Shown piece after piece: positions 33,111 to 45,088 of a stretch of DNA of 64,000 bases. Every line of letters begins with the position of its first letter. Position 1 is the stretch's first letter. Both the position numbers and the translations under genes were made by a program. Source of the DNA: Ceriagrion tenellum (taxonomy: Eukaryota > Arthropoda > Insecta > Odonata > Coenagrionidae); contig OY720638.1 of assembly GCA_963169105.1 (NCBI GenBank), forward strand, positions 9,162,749-9,226,748, in the 5' to 3' direction. Below the pieces are notes generated by a model. It worked only from the letters and a program-made list of their open reading frames with translations, was not told the DNA's origin and did not search any database.

Positions 33111-34124
33111 ACCGGAATGTCCCAATCCCCGGCGTTCCCCTCTCTATTTCCTAATCGATATTTTTCCTGATAACTACTAAAAAAGAGCAGCTCTTTTGTC
33201 CGAATTTGATGTACTGATGAAAACGGTCTTCAGTCAATCTGTGCGATAGGGAATAGCAAGGTCACCATTTCTGTTGGACCATGGGCCACGTGTTCAGTGT
33301 TCACCCTTCGTTGACGTGGATTTCACTCGGCTCAAGCCTCTAATGCGGCATGATTGGCTTGTATTCAGTTTCCCCCTTGATGCCGTCTTAATCAATATTG
33401 TATAATAAGAGATTATAATGACGATATAAAAGGTCGTATAACCGAAAACGGTATCGAATATACTTCATCCTACTGTTCTTGAAACTATGCGTAATTCGGA
33501 CGTGTAATATCGATAGATTTCCCTTCCTCGCTGAACAACCTTCCAAAATTTCCATAAGTCTCTCCGTCTACTGCAGTTTCTCTTTCCTTCTCCACATCCG
33601 CACCTCATAGACTTCTCTCTCTTCTTTCTTTTCCTTGCAAGGCTCACTGCCTTCCAGCCTTACAACGCAATGCATTGGAAAACGGGAAGTAGTTAACCAA
33701 AGGGTTTATGCACATGCTGAAGAGATAATACTTCTAAATTCAAAATAAAAAAGTTTGGAGAATATTTGAACGATATTTCTTTTGTATTTGATCATTGGTT
33801 CTGGTAAGTGAAGTTCAAGGAAGTAAATCTACGGAGCAGTCTGAGAGTATCTAGGAGGGTCTTAAGGACCTCGCCTCGCATGAGGATAGGAAAAGGAATC
33901 GGAATAGGAGAAGGAATAAATTTCATAGAAAGTTTTTATGTCCCACGGCATTGATGAGGCATAATTTTCCATCAAATACTATTTAAATGATGCAAATAGT
34001 ATCCATAACGCATCCTATTATCCGTTAAATAATAAACCGGAAGCCATAGGAATTTTCCTCTGCGGATGAACAGAGTGCTTAAGTACATGTGATGAACCTT
34101 ACTGGAAAAGTTTACACGGGTTTC
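33111..34124. other. No gene seen
   Basis: Interior of the foldback element without recognisable coding sequence. A short GGAATAGGA-type low-complexity stretch lies near 33885-33920. Confidence 0.45.
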
Positions 34125-34921
34125 CCGCGTAACAACAATTACAGACTGTAAAATGAGAGAGTTTATTTAGGAGAGTTTAAACTACGTTTCTGTGACCACC
34201 TGGGAGGGAGAGTGATCCCAGTCCTGATGTAAAGAGGCACAATGCGAACGAATGGTGTTGAGGGGTAGAGGTCTCTTTCGAAACATAGAGGGGGAAGGAA
34301 GAGGCCCTGACAAGTAGTTACATGTTGATCCGATATGCGGAACCCAAGGAGGAGGACAAGGGGAGCCAACAGATTCCAGGCCAGGCTTTCAAGCAATGAT
34401 GGGAAAATTATAATTCCCTTTCCCTTACTCTGATATCCCCCACCCTCTTCAACTCTCTTACACCATGACATACAGATGCCTGGAGCAGATAAGAAGTATT
34501 CAAACATGATCGCGGGAGCCCAATTTCATCATATTTTCAAAATTATTAATAAAAGTATTTATTCACATAAGTTTATGTGACATGAACGCAATCGTTCACA
34601 GCAATATGTACTAGCTTAAGCTGCCACCTTCGGTTTGCGCTTTTGTATTTTACTCTCAAATTAAGGTTTGATTTTTTTCCCTTTTCATTACTTCTTCACT
34701 TTTGTATAACATGATTGCAAGTTGTTAATTGAAACAGTTGGCCAATTTAAATCTTCCGTCATGATAATTCAGCAAGCATTTTGAGCTTTACCACAAACAT
34801 TATTTTCCTAATAGCCTTTATTCCACATCTTCATTTAAACACCAGAGCGCATATTCAGTCGTTCGGTTCCAGTTTTCAAAACTTCGTACCCCGCGTAACA
34901 ACAATTACAGACTGTAAAATG
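34125..34921. repeat. Exact 31-bp direct repeat flanking 735 bp
   Basis: The 31 bases beginning CCGCGTAACAACAATTACAG are identical at 34125-34155 and 34891-34921. The 735 bp between contain a 114-codon minus-strand frame (34507-34163) with no recognisable domain. The repeats may flank an insertion, or record a local duplication or recombination. 31 bp would be very long for a target duplication. Confidence 0.7.
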
Positions 34922-36368
34922 GTGTTTACATAACAGCTAACACAACAAAACAATCACCAATCAATCAAAATCAGGTCTCAAAAAAACTCAACTAGGCATG
35001 GATATATCACCAAGGTTAAAAACTAACCGAAACAATTTCTCTGACATTGCTGATTTTGCACGTAACTCACAATCAACGAATGCAGGAGCATGTCTCATTA
35101 AATACAGCTTCATGTCATCCTCACGTCCGATATTCTTGCAATAACCTATTCTCAACGTTGTCAACAACCTAAAAAGCGGGATAAGCGTCAAAACTCACCA
35201 GACAAGCCCTCGTCTTTACTCCGCACTCACAATCTCGCAATAACTGTCCTAAACACTTGCTAACACGCACAAAAAAATGTTTAAAAGGAATCGGCAACAA
35301 AACTCGAAGATAAACGCGACTTTCTCATTAAAAATTCTAAGACATTGTATTTTCACTTTTTAAAGCAAAACGAAAGTTAAAACAAACCGCTAATCGCCTT
35401 TATTATATGAAAAGTTTAAAGTTTGTAAAAGTCAAATTTCCTCGTTCTAACGTCTAAAAATACTCGACTTCAAAATCTCTATTCATAAATTAGGTGTCGC
35501 TAGATCTCGTTCACCTGCAAATTTTTACGTGAAATTCCGAAAATCGTACACTCTGCGACTCAAAACTAACACATCTATATAAAAATTACTATAAGCATCG
35601 ACTATTTCGCTACATCTCAGGTCTGCCCACAGCCAACGCCCAAATACTTTACCGTGGATTTCGCTCGCATTTGCGATAAAAGGAAATTTCGCTCGCATTT
35701 GAGATAAAAGACACGGTGTAGTGATAGTTTTCATTAAAGCTATTAAATACGTCATTTGTCTAAACGCTTAAAACTGTGAGATTTTTTTGTCGTAGTAATT
35801 TGATTATATAAGTTTTTACATGACAGTATACAAATGCATGTATTTATTAATGAGAAAAAATGAATACTTTTCCTATAATTTGCTTAAGTGCTACATTACT
35901 AGTGAACATATGAAGGCTAATATTACGCCGCCGGTCACGCCGCCGGTCACGCCGCCGCCGCCGGTAAAAACAACTGGATCGGCGCGCCGCCGGTCGCCGA
36001 CCCATTTTCAGCCGGCGTCCGCCGCCGATAGTTTTTCCATCGGCGCACAGGTCTATTTGAGCCCTGTTGCCACTTGCGGGTTGCGGGCCGAACCCGTTAC
36101 TCATACGCTCCTTCTGTGCATTGCCTCAAAGTGCGACAACAATTGCTGCACACGATCTTTTCATGAATTTTATTTTAGGTAGCAATTGTGCTCTTTTTAG
36201 TATCTAACCATTTTCCATCACCTTTTACTCATAAGGGCCTTTTCTCGATGCGCTGAATGTCTTCAATGTGCACAAAGAGATTCAAAGACATGGACGGGCC
36301 GCAAACCGCAGGTGGCAACAGCGATCAAACTTTCACCACCACTCTCTCGAAAACGGCCGCCTCAAGCT
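34922..36368. other. Foldback interior with GCC-rich stretch
   Basis: No gene recognised. From about 35928 to 36010 runs of GCCGCCGGTCAC-type units occur. The segment near 36045-36085 is inverted relative to 36285-36330 (shared GTTGCCACxTGCGG). The latter joins the outer right arm, so a local foldback sits at the inner end of the arm. Confidence 0.5.
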
Positions 36369-36699
36369 CATTCCACAATGGACGTAAGACGCATGCCGTA
36401 AGACGTATGCCATAAGACGTAAGGATTTCCTTACGGCAGTCAATCTACAATGCAGACGTATGCCGTAAGCGGGCGACATGAATATTGAAGACAAATGAGT
36501 AACGAATTTAATTTTGCGCTGCGTAGCATTGCATATTCTAATTAATTAGTGTTTCATTTTGAATAAATTTTGGTCTCCACGTCTGTCTTTCCCAGTGAAT
36601 TTCTTGAAATGAACTTGAGGGTTGCCGCCGCTGCTTCAACGTGGCTAATTCTCATAGGGACAGCTGTAGTTATGATTGTATAGGAAACTTAAAATATGC

Positions 36700-37560
36700 C
36701 GGACGATTGTAGCTACGGAATTATGTCTGATATTAAAAAAGAGGGACAAATTAATATATATTAGCCTTAGAGGCATCACCCTGCTTAGTCTAGTGTACAA
36801 ATTCCTGTCTAGTACTATAAATGAAAGACAGAAATAGAACGGAGAGGGTTGTAGGGAAATAATAATGCAGCTTCCTCCCACAAGAAAGCTCATCTGATCA
36901 GCTGTTCATCATTAGACAAATGATGGAGAAGTGGTATGAACATGAATTGAACCTTTAAATGCTATACATTGATAATGAGCAAGGCATTGATAAAGTTACA
37001 TGAGAAAAAGCTAGAACTTGATAACTTGCGGAAGCAAATACGAAGGGGACAAGTAACTATATAACACAAAGGCTTCAGTGGAAATTGGCTATAGGTACAG
37101 TAAAGAATTTCAGATACACAAAGGGTGCTGTCTTCAACCCTTTTCATGCTAGAATTACACAAGTTTCTCCTACAACAATCGACGAATAAGGAACAATCTA
37201 AAGCAGTCCCATCTGAGCATAAGCCGATGATATATACAAAAAGAAATGAAAGGGGTATATGAGATATTTGATTCAGATGTCATTCAGCTGATGTTAAACG
37301 GCAGAAAGACCAAGCATACAGTTATGCCAGCATAAGAGTCTAAGAGAAAACTTGAGGACAAAATATTTCAAGGAGTACCTAATTGATATTGAGCAAAAGA
37401 ATCATCAGCTGTGTAGTGCAGCAAATACTGGCAGGAAATACAGCGTCAACGTACACCTTAAAAGCAAGTTAGCACTGAATAATTACATAACTGAAATATT
37501 TAAAACATAGATACGACCAGTAGAGACCTATGGTGCAGAAACTTGGGACATTAACCTCAA
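36700..37560 (+). pseudogene. LINE reverse transcriptase debris
   Basis: Plus-strand frames pieced together read S-L-R-G-I-T-L-L-S-L-V-Y-K-F-L-S (about 36765), then F-I-I-R-Q-M-M-E-K-W-Y-E-H (about 36915) and the motif A remnant M-L-Y-I-D-N-E-Q-G-I-D-K-V. Further on come N-F-R-Y-T-K-G-A, then L-K-S-K-L-A-L-N-N-Y-I-T-E-I-F-K-T and I-R-P-V-E-T-Y-G-A-E-T-W (about 37455-37550), the C-terminal RT motif of RTE-type LINEs. The YADD region is not readable, and stops occur throughout. The motif A Asp-to-Asn-rich context shows it is dead. Confidence 0.65.
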
Positions 37561-38100
37561 AATAAGGGAATATATGCAAAAAGGAAGTGAATGACTGGCC
37601 GACATGATGAGATGCACATAATAATCTTTACAAGAAGATGGTGGATGACATTGAATATAGAGTATTGGTAGAGCACATCAAAAGATTAAATAGCCCCGTG
37701 AATCGGGTTCCATGGAGAAAACCACTTATTAGTACAACCTCTAGAATTGAAAATTTCCAGAAGGTTTTAAATTTATTTGTTGTGACATTCATATTTCGCA
37801 ATATAGTTTGTAAAAATCTCTACATGGGAAATACCTTCCCATAATCTGCCTTTCATCCGTTCGCCTTTGTATTCCTTAGAAGACTTATTGTACAAACAGT
37901 TTCTCGCCTTCTCCGTCTCAATAAGAACCTCATCCATAGGAACCTCATATTTGATGTTTACGAACATTATAATCTTTGTTTACGAATTTTTTGAACACCG
38001 GAACTTCACCTCCACTGTCAAAAGTGCTTCCGTTAAAGCAGTGGGCAGTGACGGATACCGATGGTAGTAATGGCGCGATCTGATTGGCTAACACTCTCGC

Positions 38101-38143
38101 CTGCCGTAAGAAAGATGGGACTTGACCATCTTCCTTACGGCAG
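38101..38143. repeat. Subterminal hairpin with CTGCCGTAAG arms
   Basis: CTGCCGTAAGAAAGATGG (38101-38118) pairs with 38126-38143 with one mismatch, leaving a 7-base loop. It lies about 60 bp inside the right end of the inverted-repeat element and reuses the CCGTAAG motif of the end arrays. Confidence 0.75.
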
Positions 38144-38725
38144 CTCCTTACGGCTTACGGCAGGCCCTTGCAGCTCTCTTACGTCTTACGTCCATTGTGG
38201 AATCAGCTTTACTGCTGGCTTGAGCCCGCTAAAATACTCGGTTGTTTATTAACTCGTTAAAAATCGATATCTCAATGTGAGTTTACGATGGTAATCGTTA
38301 TTAAATACTGCTGTAAAGAGCTTTAAAACAAGACCAAGATCTTGCTTCTACTAATACTCATAACCAAGAAAAAGTTGTTTCATTAACTTAATATTAACTT
38401 TTTTATGGCGCATTAGAGAGAACTGAACGTTTATAGATACGTTTAAATGTTTTTCCTACACAATACTACAGGTTCATTACGATTTAACTTCAATTTTCTT
38501 CACTATTACATGTCAAAGAGAGCGCTCCGTTCAAAAACGCAAAAAAACGGCACTTTTTTTCCTCCCCGGGAAAAATAATCGAGACTGTAATGTAAAATTT
38601 ATCGGCAACCACAGTTAAACGTAAAATAAAACAAGCTAAAATTTGTTGTAACTCGCAATCATGTGAGTATCACGGTTCATTTTAAATCAGCGTCCAAACT
38701 CGAGTCTACATAATTTTTGCACCGA

Positions 38726-41700
38726 CTTGTAAGTTTGCATTTTTTGGCGGAAAAAACGCCTACTTATGTGAATTGCAGCAGTAGAGATCTCAAGGGTCGA
38801 AATTTCGTTTGTTACATGTATCTCCCTGTGTTCCTAAGATATGGCCCTGCGCCGCTCGGGTCACCCCCTAAGGGTCCCACCAAATACCGCTGAACCACTG
38901 TGGAATAATCCGCCCAATTCCATTCCCCTCCGAGACACTTCCCTCTTGCCCCTCCCTGCAGCGGCGTATGCTTCGTCACCCCTCTCTCTCCGTTCGGAAG
39001 AATGAGAGTTTACGCATTGCCTCTTAAACTCCGATATGAGGTGTCATACTCGGAGAAATTTTCACGAATATTCAGAAGTTCAAAATGATGCAAAGGAGAT
39101 ACTTTGCACATTTTCACTTTTTTTAAAACACCGATCGTTTTCAGATTCAAGGGCAACAAGACCTGAAAGTTTACACCCATGGAAGTGATAAGGTAGCTGT
39201 ACCTCGATGTGCTATGTTTTTTGTAGGGCATCCTTCTGCTTTCACACAATTTCCATTTTTTCCCAGACAATTACTGACAGCTGATGAATATTTAACATAC
39301 ATTTTGTCGTTTACCAACATAACAATTTGTTGTTTTGATTTTTTGAACCCGCACGCAGTCATGTGATCATCAATTTATCGCGCGCGATGTGATTTTACCG
39401 CAGAACGAAAATGCTACCTGCAAGCAAATAATAAACTAGTCTGTTTCCCATGCATGGGCAAAACATGAACAGTAATGAACCCATTGATCAGTTCTTTCTG
39501 CCACAGACGCCCGTGATTACACTCGAAAATGCTAATTACTCTTGAGCTATGGGGCAACTGCTTAAGAAGTTAGGTCAATTGAACTGTAAGTGTAAGTGTA
39601 AATAACTGTAAGTGTTTATCCTAATAAATAATAATGAATAGGTAGATTAAAGTTATATATTTAATAAACAACATTTATTTATCACTGTTATAAATTTAAC
39701 TGCAAGTAAAACACTTTACAGTATCCACCAAATATTACAAACTGGCTTACTACATGATTCAAAATTCGTTCTCAAGTTGCTATTTGGTTTGGATGTTCAC
39801 TACACAAGTATCAGAATCCAAGAACAATTTCCCTTCCCGTTGAATCTCTTTTATCGGCATCACCAGGGGGTGCTTGAACTTTTACTTTACCTCAGATGTA
39901 TTCTATCGCGCACCTCGTTGAGTGTACTCTCGTTTTCGGTCATTTGCAACGTTCTATTCGATCAATTTTCCACTGAGCTTGGTCGTCTTTCATGGTTCTC
40001 CGTTCGGCACACTGTTCTTTTCGTAATAGGCTATGAATGCCGCGACATTAAACGTATTGCTCCTGGCTATCTGTTTGTACACCTCTGTGTAGAATAGCGG
40101 GCTATTATTTGGTCCATAGTTGGTATATACACCTCCATCATACTGATTATAATGAAATTGATTTCTAGTTCGTTTACCGCCACTACTTACATCTAAGTGC
40201 ATACTAGATAAAGCATTACATATTTGTTCTAGTTTGACATGCACGGACAAGTGTTACTTTATCTAGAAATCCAAAGTACTTGAATATACCTCTCTTGTGC
40301 TTTGAGACACCAATAGCCTTTGGAAGGTATGGCTAATCATTACCCGCTGCTCCGATAATTGGTAATTTCCAACTAAGGATATATATTGCAAGTGGCAATG
40401 TCGTGAAGGACTGTCCATAAAAATATTTTTTCCACAATTCTTTAAAGAGCGGCAAGCTGCCTTAATACTCTTTCCTCATGGCTTTTTTCACGTACATAAC
40501 TGATTTTTCTAGTAAATACAATAGCTAGAAATGGGTATTAAGTTTCTGAGTCATATATCAACTAATCCTTGGTCCCGCACTTCGTTGGTTTACTCGATAT
40601 ATACTATGTGAAAGATGCCCACCCTTGATAAATATATAGTTTCCCATCAACTGTAAAATTTGCTGTAGGCTTGTAGGATTCGGCCGCAATTTCCATTCTG
40701 CATGTCCTAAATATTTCTTATTGGAGGTGATTTATTGATTCGCAATTTTTTTATATCTTTGACTCGTATATTCTCATGCAACGTCCAATAGTACTCAAAA
40801 AGAGTCTACGCTCATCGTGGTTCTATATAACGAATACGAAAATAGTTTCCACAGGTCAGTAGTATGATCGATATCGGGATTGATAGCACCAGCTGCATTT
40901 AAAATCTCATAATACAATTACAATTTCTGTCACAATGACTTCTTTTCAAACGCGTAGATTGAGATGCTGATCGTTACACACCTAACTCCCTAGCTTAGCC
41001 TGTTGGCTCGTATTACGAACTATAAACGTCACATTTTCCATATTGGAGCATTGACAACGTGCCCACCCAGGAGACGCATAATCACTTGTCAAATCACGCA
41101 TAAACTATTTCTTTGGCAGATTAATGCATATTGAATCATTTGATGAAGTAAAAGGACGCATAATATATCATACTAGGGAGTTTCCCCCCCCCCCCTACTT
41201 CAAATTTGATGAGCTGCCTTGCCCGAATAGCCAAAAGTGTGCGTTCGTAGCTACATAGCTTCTTACTCTTAATTTGTTTTGAAGACAAATAATGAGCTAA
41301 CTATTGTACTTAATAAGAATATATCTCTTGACTATACTTAGCAAGGAGCTGCATTTTTTATTTAAACCATGCTTTATTCATGAAATTCGTACAAGGGTAC
41401 CCATTACATTGATTAACGTAGATAAATCCTGCCATTGACATGAGGATTGAATGTACCTTACAGCTATGCCGAGCAAATATTAGCTCAAGGGATCTTGAGA
41501 AGAATCAAATTTGAAATTAAGGAAAATTCAGTATGGAAGAGGGATATAAGGAAGAAAATGTGTCAAGCGAAAGAGTAGACGTCAGAGGATGGCATGCGTG
41601 TTCTTCTGGGGTTGAGCAAGGGCTTCCAAGTGAAGATTTTAGAGCTTTAATTGACAGTGGGTTTAATTTACTCACCTTGAGTTTAAAAAAAACAGTTTCT

Positions 41701-43202
41701 TGCTGAAGTAGTTGCATCATAGGGTCCCAAGAAAGAAAAGTGCCCGAGTATATCAATTTATTCACTTTTTTGCGATTCCGATTCTTTCAAATCGATTCCC
41801 GATTCTCGATTCCGATTCCATCGATTCTTATTCCTTATAACAGGTGGGATATTGATATACCAGTAGCATACGACTATTATTTAAATTCAATAATTGCCTG
41901 AAATAAGACAACAAAGACAATTAAGTCGCTCAAAAAGTATATTTATCAACAAATAGCAAATATAGCCTCAGCTCATTCAGGTAGATAAAAAGTACAAATT
42001 GACGGCCTACACCCAAAATTACTGAGACAAATATGATGTGATAAATGAAATTAATTTGAATATTTATCTATCTGAAATCGATGGAATCGGAACCGACTTT
42101 AGGAAATCAATTCTCGATACCGATTCTGATCCTGAGAATCAGTGGAATCGAGAATCGACATTTGGATTTGACTCATCCTTAATATTTGGAATACCCTTTG
42201 TTGGGACACCGACTCGTTTCACTAGCATATGGCTACTTTGTAGAACTTATGAATAGTAACCACGAGGTAAATGAAAGACTGTAATCTTTGAAGTTCTATA
42301 TACGTAACCCATTCCCCTTCCCCGATTCCACAAAACGCACACGCAATCCATCGACGTATCCAATTGGCTTCGACATTATTTCTTCCTCATTATCCCTCCC
42401 AAACTACTTTACCCCTAATACCGAATTTTCCATTAAACGTTGGCAATTAGCCAAGAGCTATTGAGAAAATTTTAACCGAATATTGCTTACTAAGAATGGT
42501 TAAAAAATCTTAACACTCTTGTACATTCAGAATGACACCCCTGATCTTGAATTTCAAGGTGTGTCAAATTAGAGTTAAAATGTGCAAAGTTCTCTTTTGC
42601 ATCATTGTGAACTTGTAAATATTCATGAAAATGTCTCAGAGTTTGACACCTCATATTCATATATTCAGGAGGCAATGCGCAAACTCTCATTCTTCCGAAC
42701 GGAGGGAGGAGGCGACGCACCGTGCACCGGTACAGGAAGGGGAAAGATGGACAATATCTCGGAAAGGAAGGGAATGGTAGGGATGTTTCACAGTGGTGAA
42801 GCGGTGCTGGGTGGCACCATTAACCTCCTCGGTCCTGGCGTATTGTATACAATACACAGACGTTTGATTTTTTTCCCGCTCAGCAACCCAAAATATTGGC
42901 AATGCCACTTCCTGATAAGTGGCAGCATCATTAAGAAGCTTGAGTGGCAGAGATATTAACTCTGCAAAAATGACTTACAACGCAAAAACGTAAGTATGAA
43001 GAATCTTCCAAAAATAATGCTGGATGTGTCTCGGGACTGAGGAGGTTAAGGGGTGGCTCGATCTATTTTGAACGGGACAATACCTAAGAAATGCAGGAAG
43101 ATGTATGAGGCCAACGAAATTTCGGTCCTTTGGAAATCTTTACTATAGCATATTACATACAGAGGCAGCTTTTTCCTCCCGTAAAACGCATTTATTTTCT
43201 AA
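38726..43202. mobile_element. Second inverted-repeat element inside the right foldback arm
   Basis: Sequence at about 38738-39130 is inverted at about 42565-43195. Shared landmarks include TGAGAGTTTxCGCATTGCCTC, TGAGGTGTCA, ATTTTCACGAATATTCA and TCGAAATTTCGTT. The outer boundaries coincide with where the outer foldback arm stops (TCGGTGC at 38719-38725) and resumes (GTATTTC at 43203), so the segment is a 4.5-kb insertion. The arms are diverged and the target duplication is unclear. No transposase was recognised inside (39130-42560), only short frames such as 39777-40097. Confidence 0.6.
41773..42165. repeat. Inverted CGATTCC-type tandem repeats
   Basis: The left block (41773-41835) consists of CGATTCCGATTC-type units. 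The right block (42076-42160) has the complementary GGAATCGGAA/GAATCGA units. They can fold on each other across 240 bp. This resembles small foldback MITEs with simple internal repeats. A TIR boundary could not be fixed. Confidence 0.5.
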
Positions 43203-43348
43203 GTATTTCGGGCCTTTGGGGCTCGGGTTCGCAATAGCTAAGAAAAACGAAACTTCACCACGTTAATTAGCACTCCACAATGACCATTTTTACAGGTGAA
43301 AACATAACTTTCCCCAATCCCGGAAAAAAGTGCCACCCTAGTGCACAA

Positions 43349-43989
43349 TCACAAATAAATGCAATTATAGCATAAGTCCGTAGCATATATCGTTTCACAA
43401 TTAAGTCATCTGGTCTTGCGTAACGGTGGATTGTATTGATAGGACTATCCAAAGGTTTAAAAAAATAATTACTTTTTAATTGAAACACTTCAGATATCCA
43501 TCGCAATAGGGCTTTATCACGATTTTTTACATGATGGTATACTTCAAATGACCATCATAAACGACCATTTCCAAAATTTCCCTGCACAATTCTCAAAACT
43601 GACCGATATACCTGTTGAAAATTTTGGTGAAGGGGGAGCTCTATGAAAACGGCCATCTTTAGCAGTGGGCTGCTGTGACGTCATTCCATCCGTCGCTCAT
43701 ACGCCAACCGGCAGCACCATGCGAACAATCGCAAGGTATCCATTGCCATCGGAATGCGCTTTAATGTGAGCAATTACGAGCCGAACGAACCGCTTTCTTC
43801 TAGTTTCTTAGGTCAAAATATTGTATCAAATACTCTTGCAGAAATATTATGCCTACAATAGAAGCAAAAGTTCAAGAGTGTCCGTGATATTTTACTTTTT
43901 ACTAGACTCATTCTTCATAATACGAAAGAAAAGTTCTTTTTACTCATGAATAATAACTAACATACGCCGTAGTATAGGGTGGACAGGGG
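43349..43989. other. No gene seen
   Basis: AT-rich DNA just outside the right end of the foldback element. No open frame worth naming. Confidence 0.5.
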
Positions 43990-45088
43990 CAGACAATTAC
44001 TGGAGTGACGAATAGCAAGCGATATATTCACGGTTACGACTGGAGTATTGCAGGTGTAGGTATTATACTGAAGAGAGAATGGGGCAGGACAGTGCAGTCA
44101 GTCTCGCAGTGTAGCGAGATAATTCTATTGGTGAAGCTGGAAGAAGAGCTTACGGACACCTTGATAGTGAAGGTCTACATGCCGACGGAAGAAGAAATAG
44201 AAGAAGTTTACGAGCAAATTGAAGAAGTTCTCGGAGTAGTGAAGGGGTAAGAGAACATCATTAACCATGGGAGACTAGAACGCAGTGGTAAGGGAGGGAA
44301 AAGAAGGAAATAGTGTAGGGTATTTCGGACTGGGCAAAAGAAATGCCGAAGGAGAAAGACTGGTAGAGTTCTGCAATGAGAAGAATGTGGTGGTAGCTAA
44401 CAATCTTCGAACGCCATCGACGTAGGAGGTACACATGGAGGATGCCAGGGGATATAGCCAGATACCAAATATTCTACATACTTGTCAGAGATAGATACAA
44501 GAATCAAGTAAAGCAGTGCAAGAGCTATCCCGGTGCGGATATAAACAGTCACCACAACCTATTGTAGTAGTTATGCAGAGTCGCCTTAGGATCAACAAAA
44601 TTAAGAAGATAAAACAGAAACCAAGATGGTATACGAAAATATTGGCAGAAGAAGGGAACATGGAGGATTCGCCACGGAAATCGACAAGAAACTAGAAAAT
44701 AAAGGCAAAAAAGGACAACGAAGAAATGGAGAATGAGCTGAAGAGGACATTTGCAGAAGTAGCAGAAGAACAACTGTTGAGCAAGAGGGCCGGTACGAAG
44801 AATCCATGGATAACGACGGAGATGAGGAAGCTAATAGAAGAAAGAAGAAAGTTCAAAAACTCCAGAAGAAGGTTAGGCAACCTCCAGAAAAAGCTAAGGA
44901 ACCAAGTCAATCGAGGATGCAAGAAGGCTAGGGAGAATTGGATCGAAAGCTGCTGCGAGGATGTCTGTGGAAACATGAAGAAGGGGAGCACCGAAACAGC
45001 GTACAAGCTGGTGAAGAAACACTTGGGAGAGGGAAAAACTAAAAGTAACAACATCAGGGATGCGAACGGAAATATACTGATAGTGTGA
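43990..45088 (+). pseudogene. LINE endonuclease and linker, CFDP2-like (RTE-type) lineage
   Basis: AP-type endonuclease portion of a non-LTR retrotransposon. It begins with G-Y-D-W-S-I-A-G-V-G, then L-I-V-K-V-Y-M-P-T-E-E (44155). After a frame change it continues with N-A-V-V-R-E-G-K-E-G-N-S-V-G and F-G-L-G-K-R-N-A-E-G-E-R-L-V-E-F-C (about 44275-44390). The Trp of the G-D-W-N motif is a TAG. The part 44726-45088 is an open linker: P-W-I-T-T-E-M-R-K-L-I-E-E-R-R-K-F-K-N, A-Y-K-L-V-K-K, then I-R-D-A-N-G-N. The RT expected next is missing, and unrelated sequence begins after 45090. It is the same lineage as 30.9-32.3 kb but on the other strand. Confidence 0.75.

Larger units (their letters stand above)
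36369..38204. mobile_element. Inverted-repeat element ending ATTCCACAATGG, inside the right foldback arm
   Basis: The left end ATTCCACAATGGACGTAAGA (36370) is the inverse of the right end (to 38203), with AGCT on both outer sides. Removing it rejoins the outer arm (CTTTCACCACC...GCCGCCTCA to CTGCTGGCTTGAGCCCGC), matching the left arm at 30137-30175. Both ends carry repeats of CCGTAAG / CTTACGG, a possible transposase-binding array, and a hairpin sits at 38101-38143. CACAATGG resembles the Transib/RAG heptamer, but the inverted repeat extends 4 bases beyond it and no 5-bp duplication is seen. The interior contains LINE RT debris. Confidence 0.65.
29472..43340. mobile_element. Long-TIR foldback element, hAT-like ends, 8-bp TSD, multiply invaded
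   Basis: The left end TAGGGTGGCGCTT (29472) matches the reverse complement of the right end (43340), and the similarity continues inward. ATGCACAA (29464-29471) and GTGCACAA (43341-43348) flank it, matching at 7 of 8 positions. The left arm (29472-30137) pairs with 43203-43340, then 38206-38725, then weakly 36040-36364. The breaks in the right arm are two later insertions, at 38726-43202 and 36369-38204. Without them the element would be about 7.6 kb. An end of the form YARNG plus an 8-bp duplication suggests the hAT superfamily, but no transposase was recognised inside, so it is probably non-autonomous. Confidence 0.7.

Noticed and set aside
36377..38197. Transib element defined by CACAATGG ends
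   Set aside because: The inverted repeat extends outward through ATTC and no 5-bp direct duplication flanks CACAATGG, so the heptamer resemblance alone is not enough.
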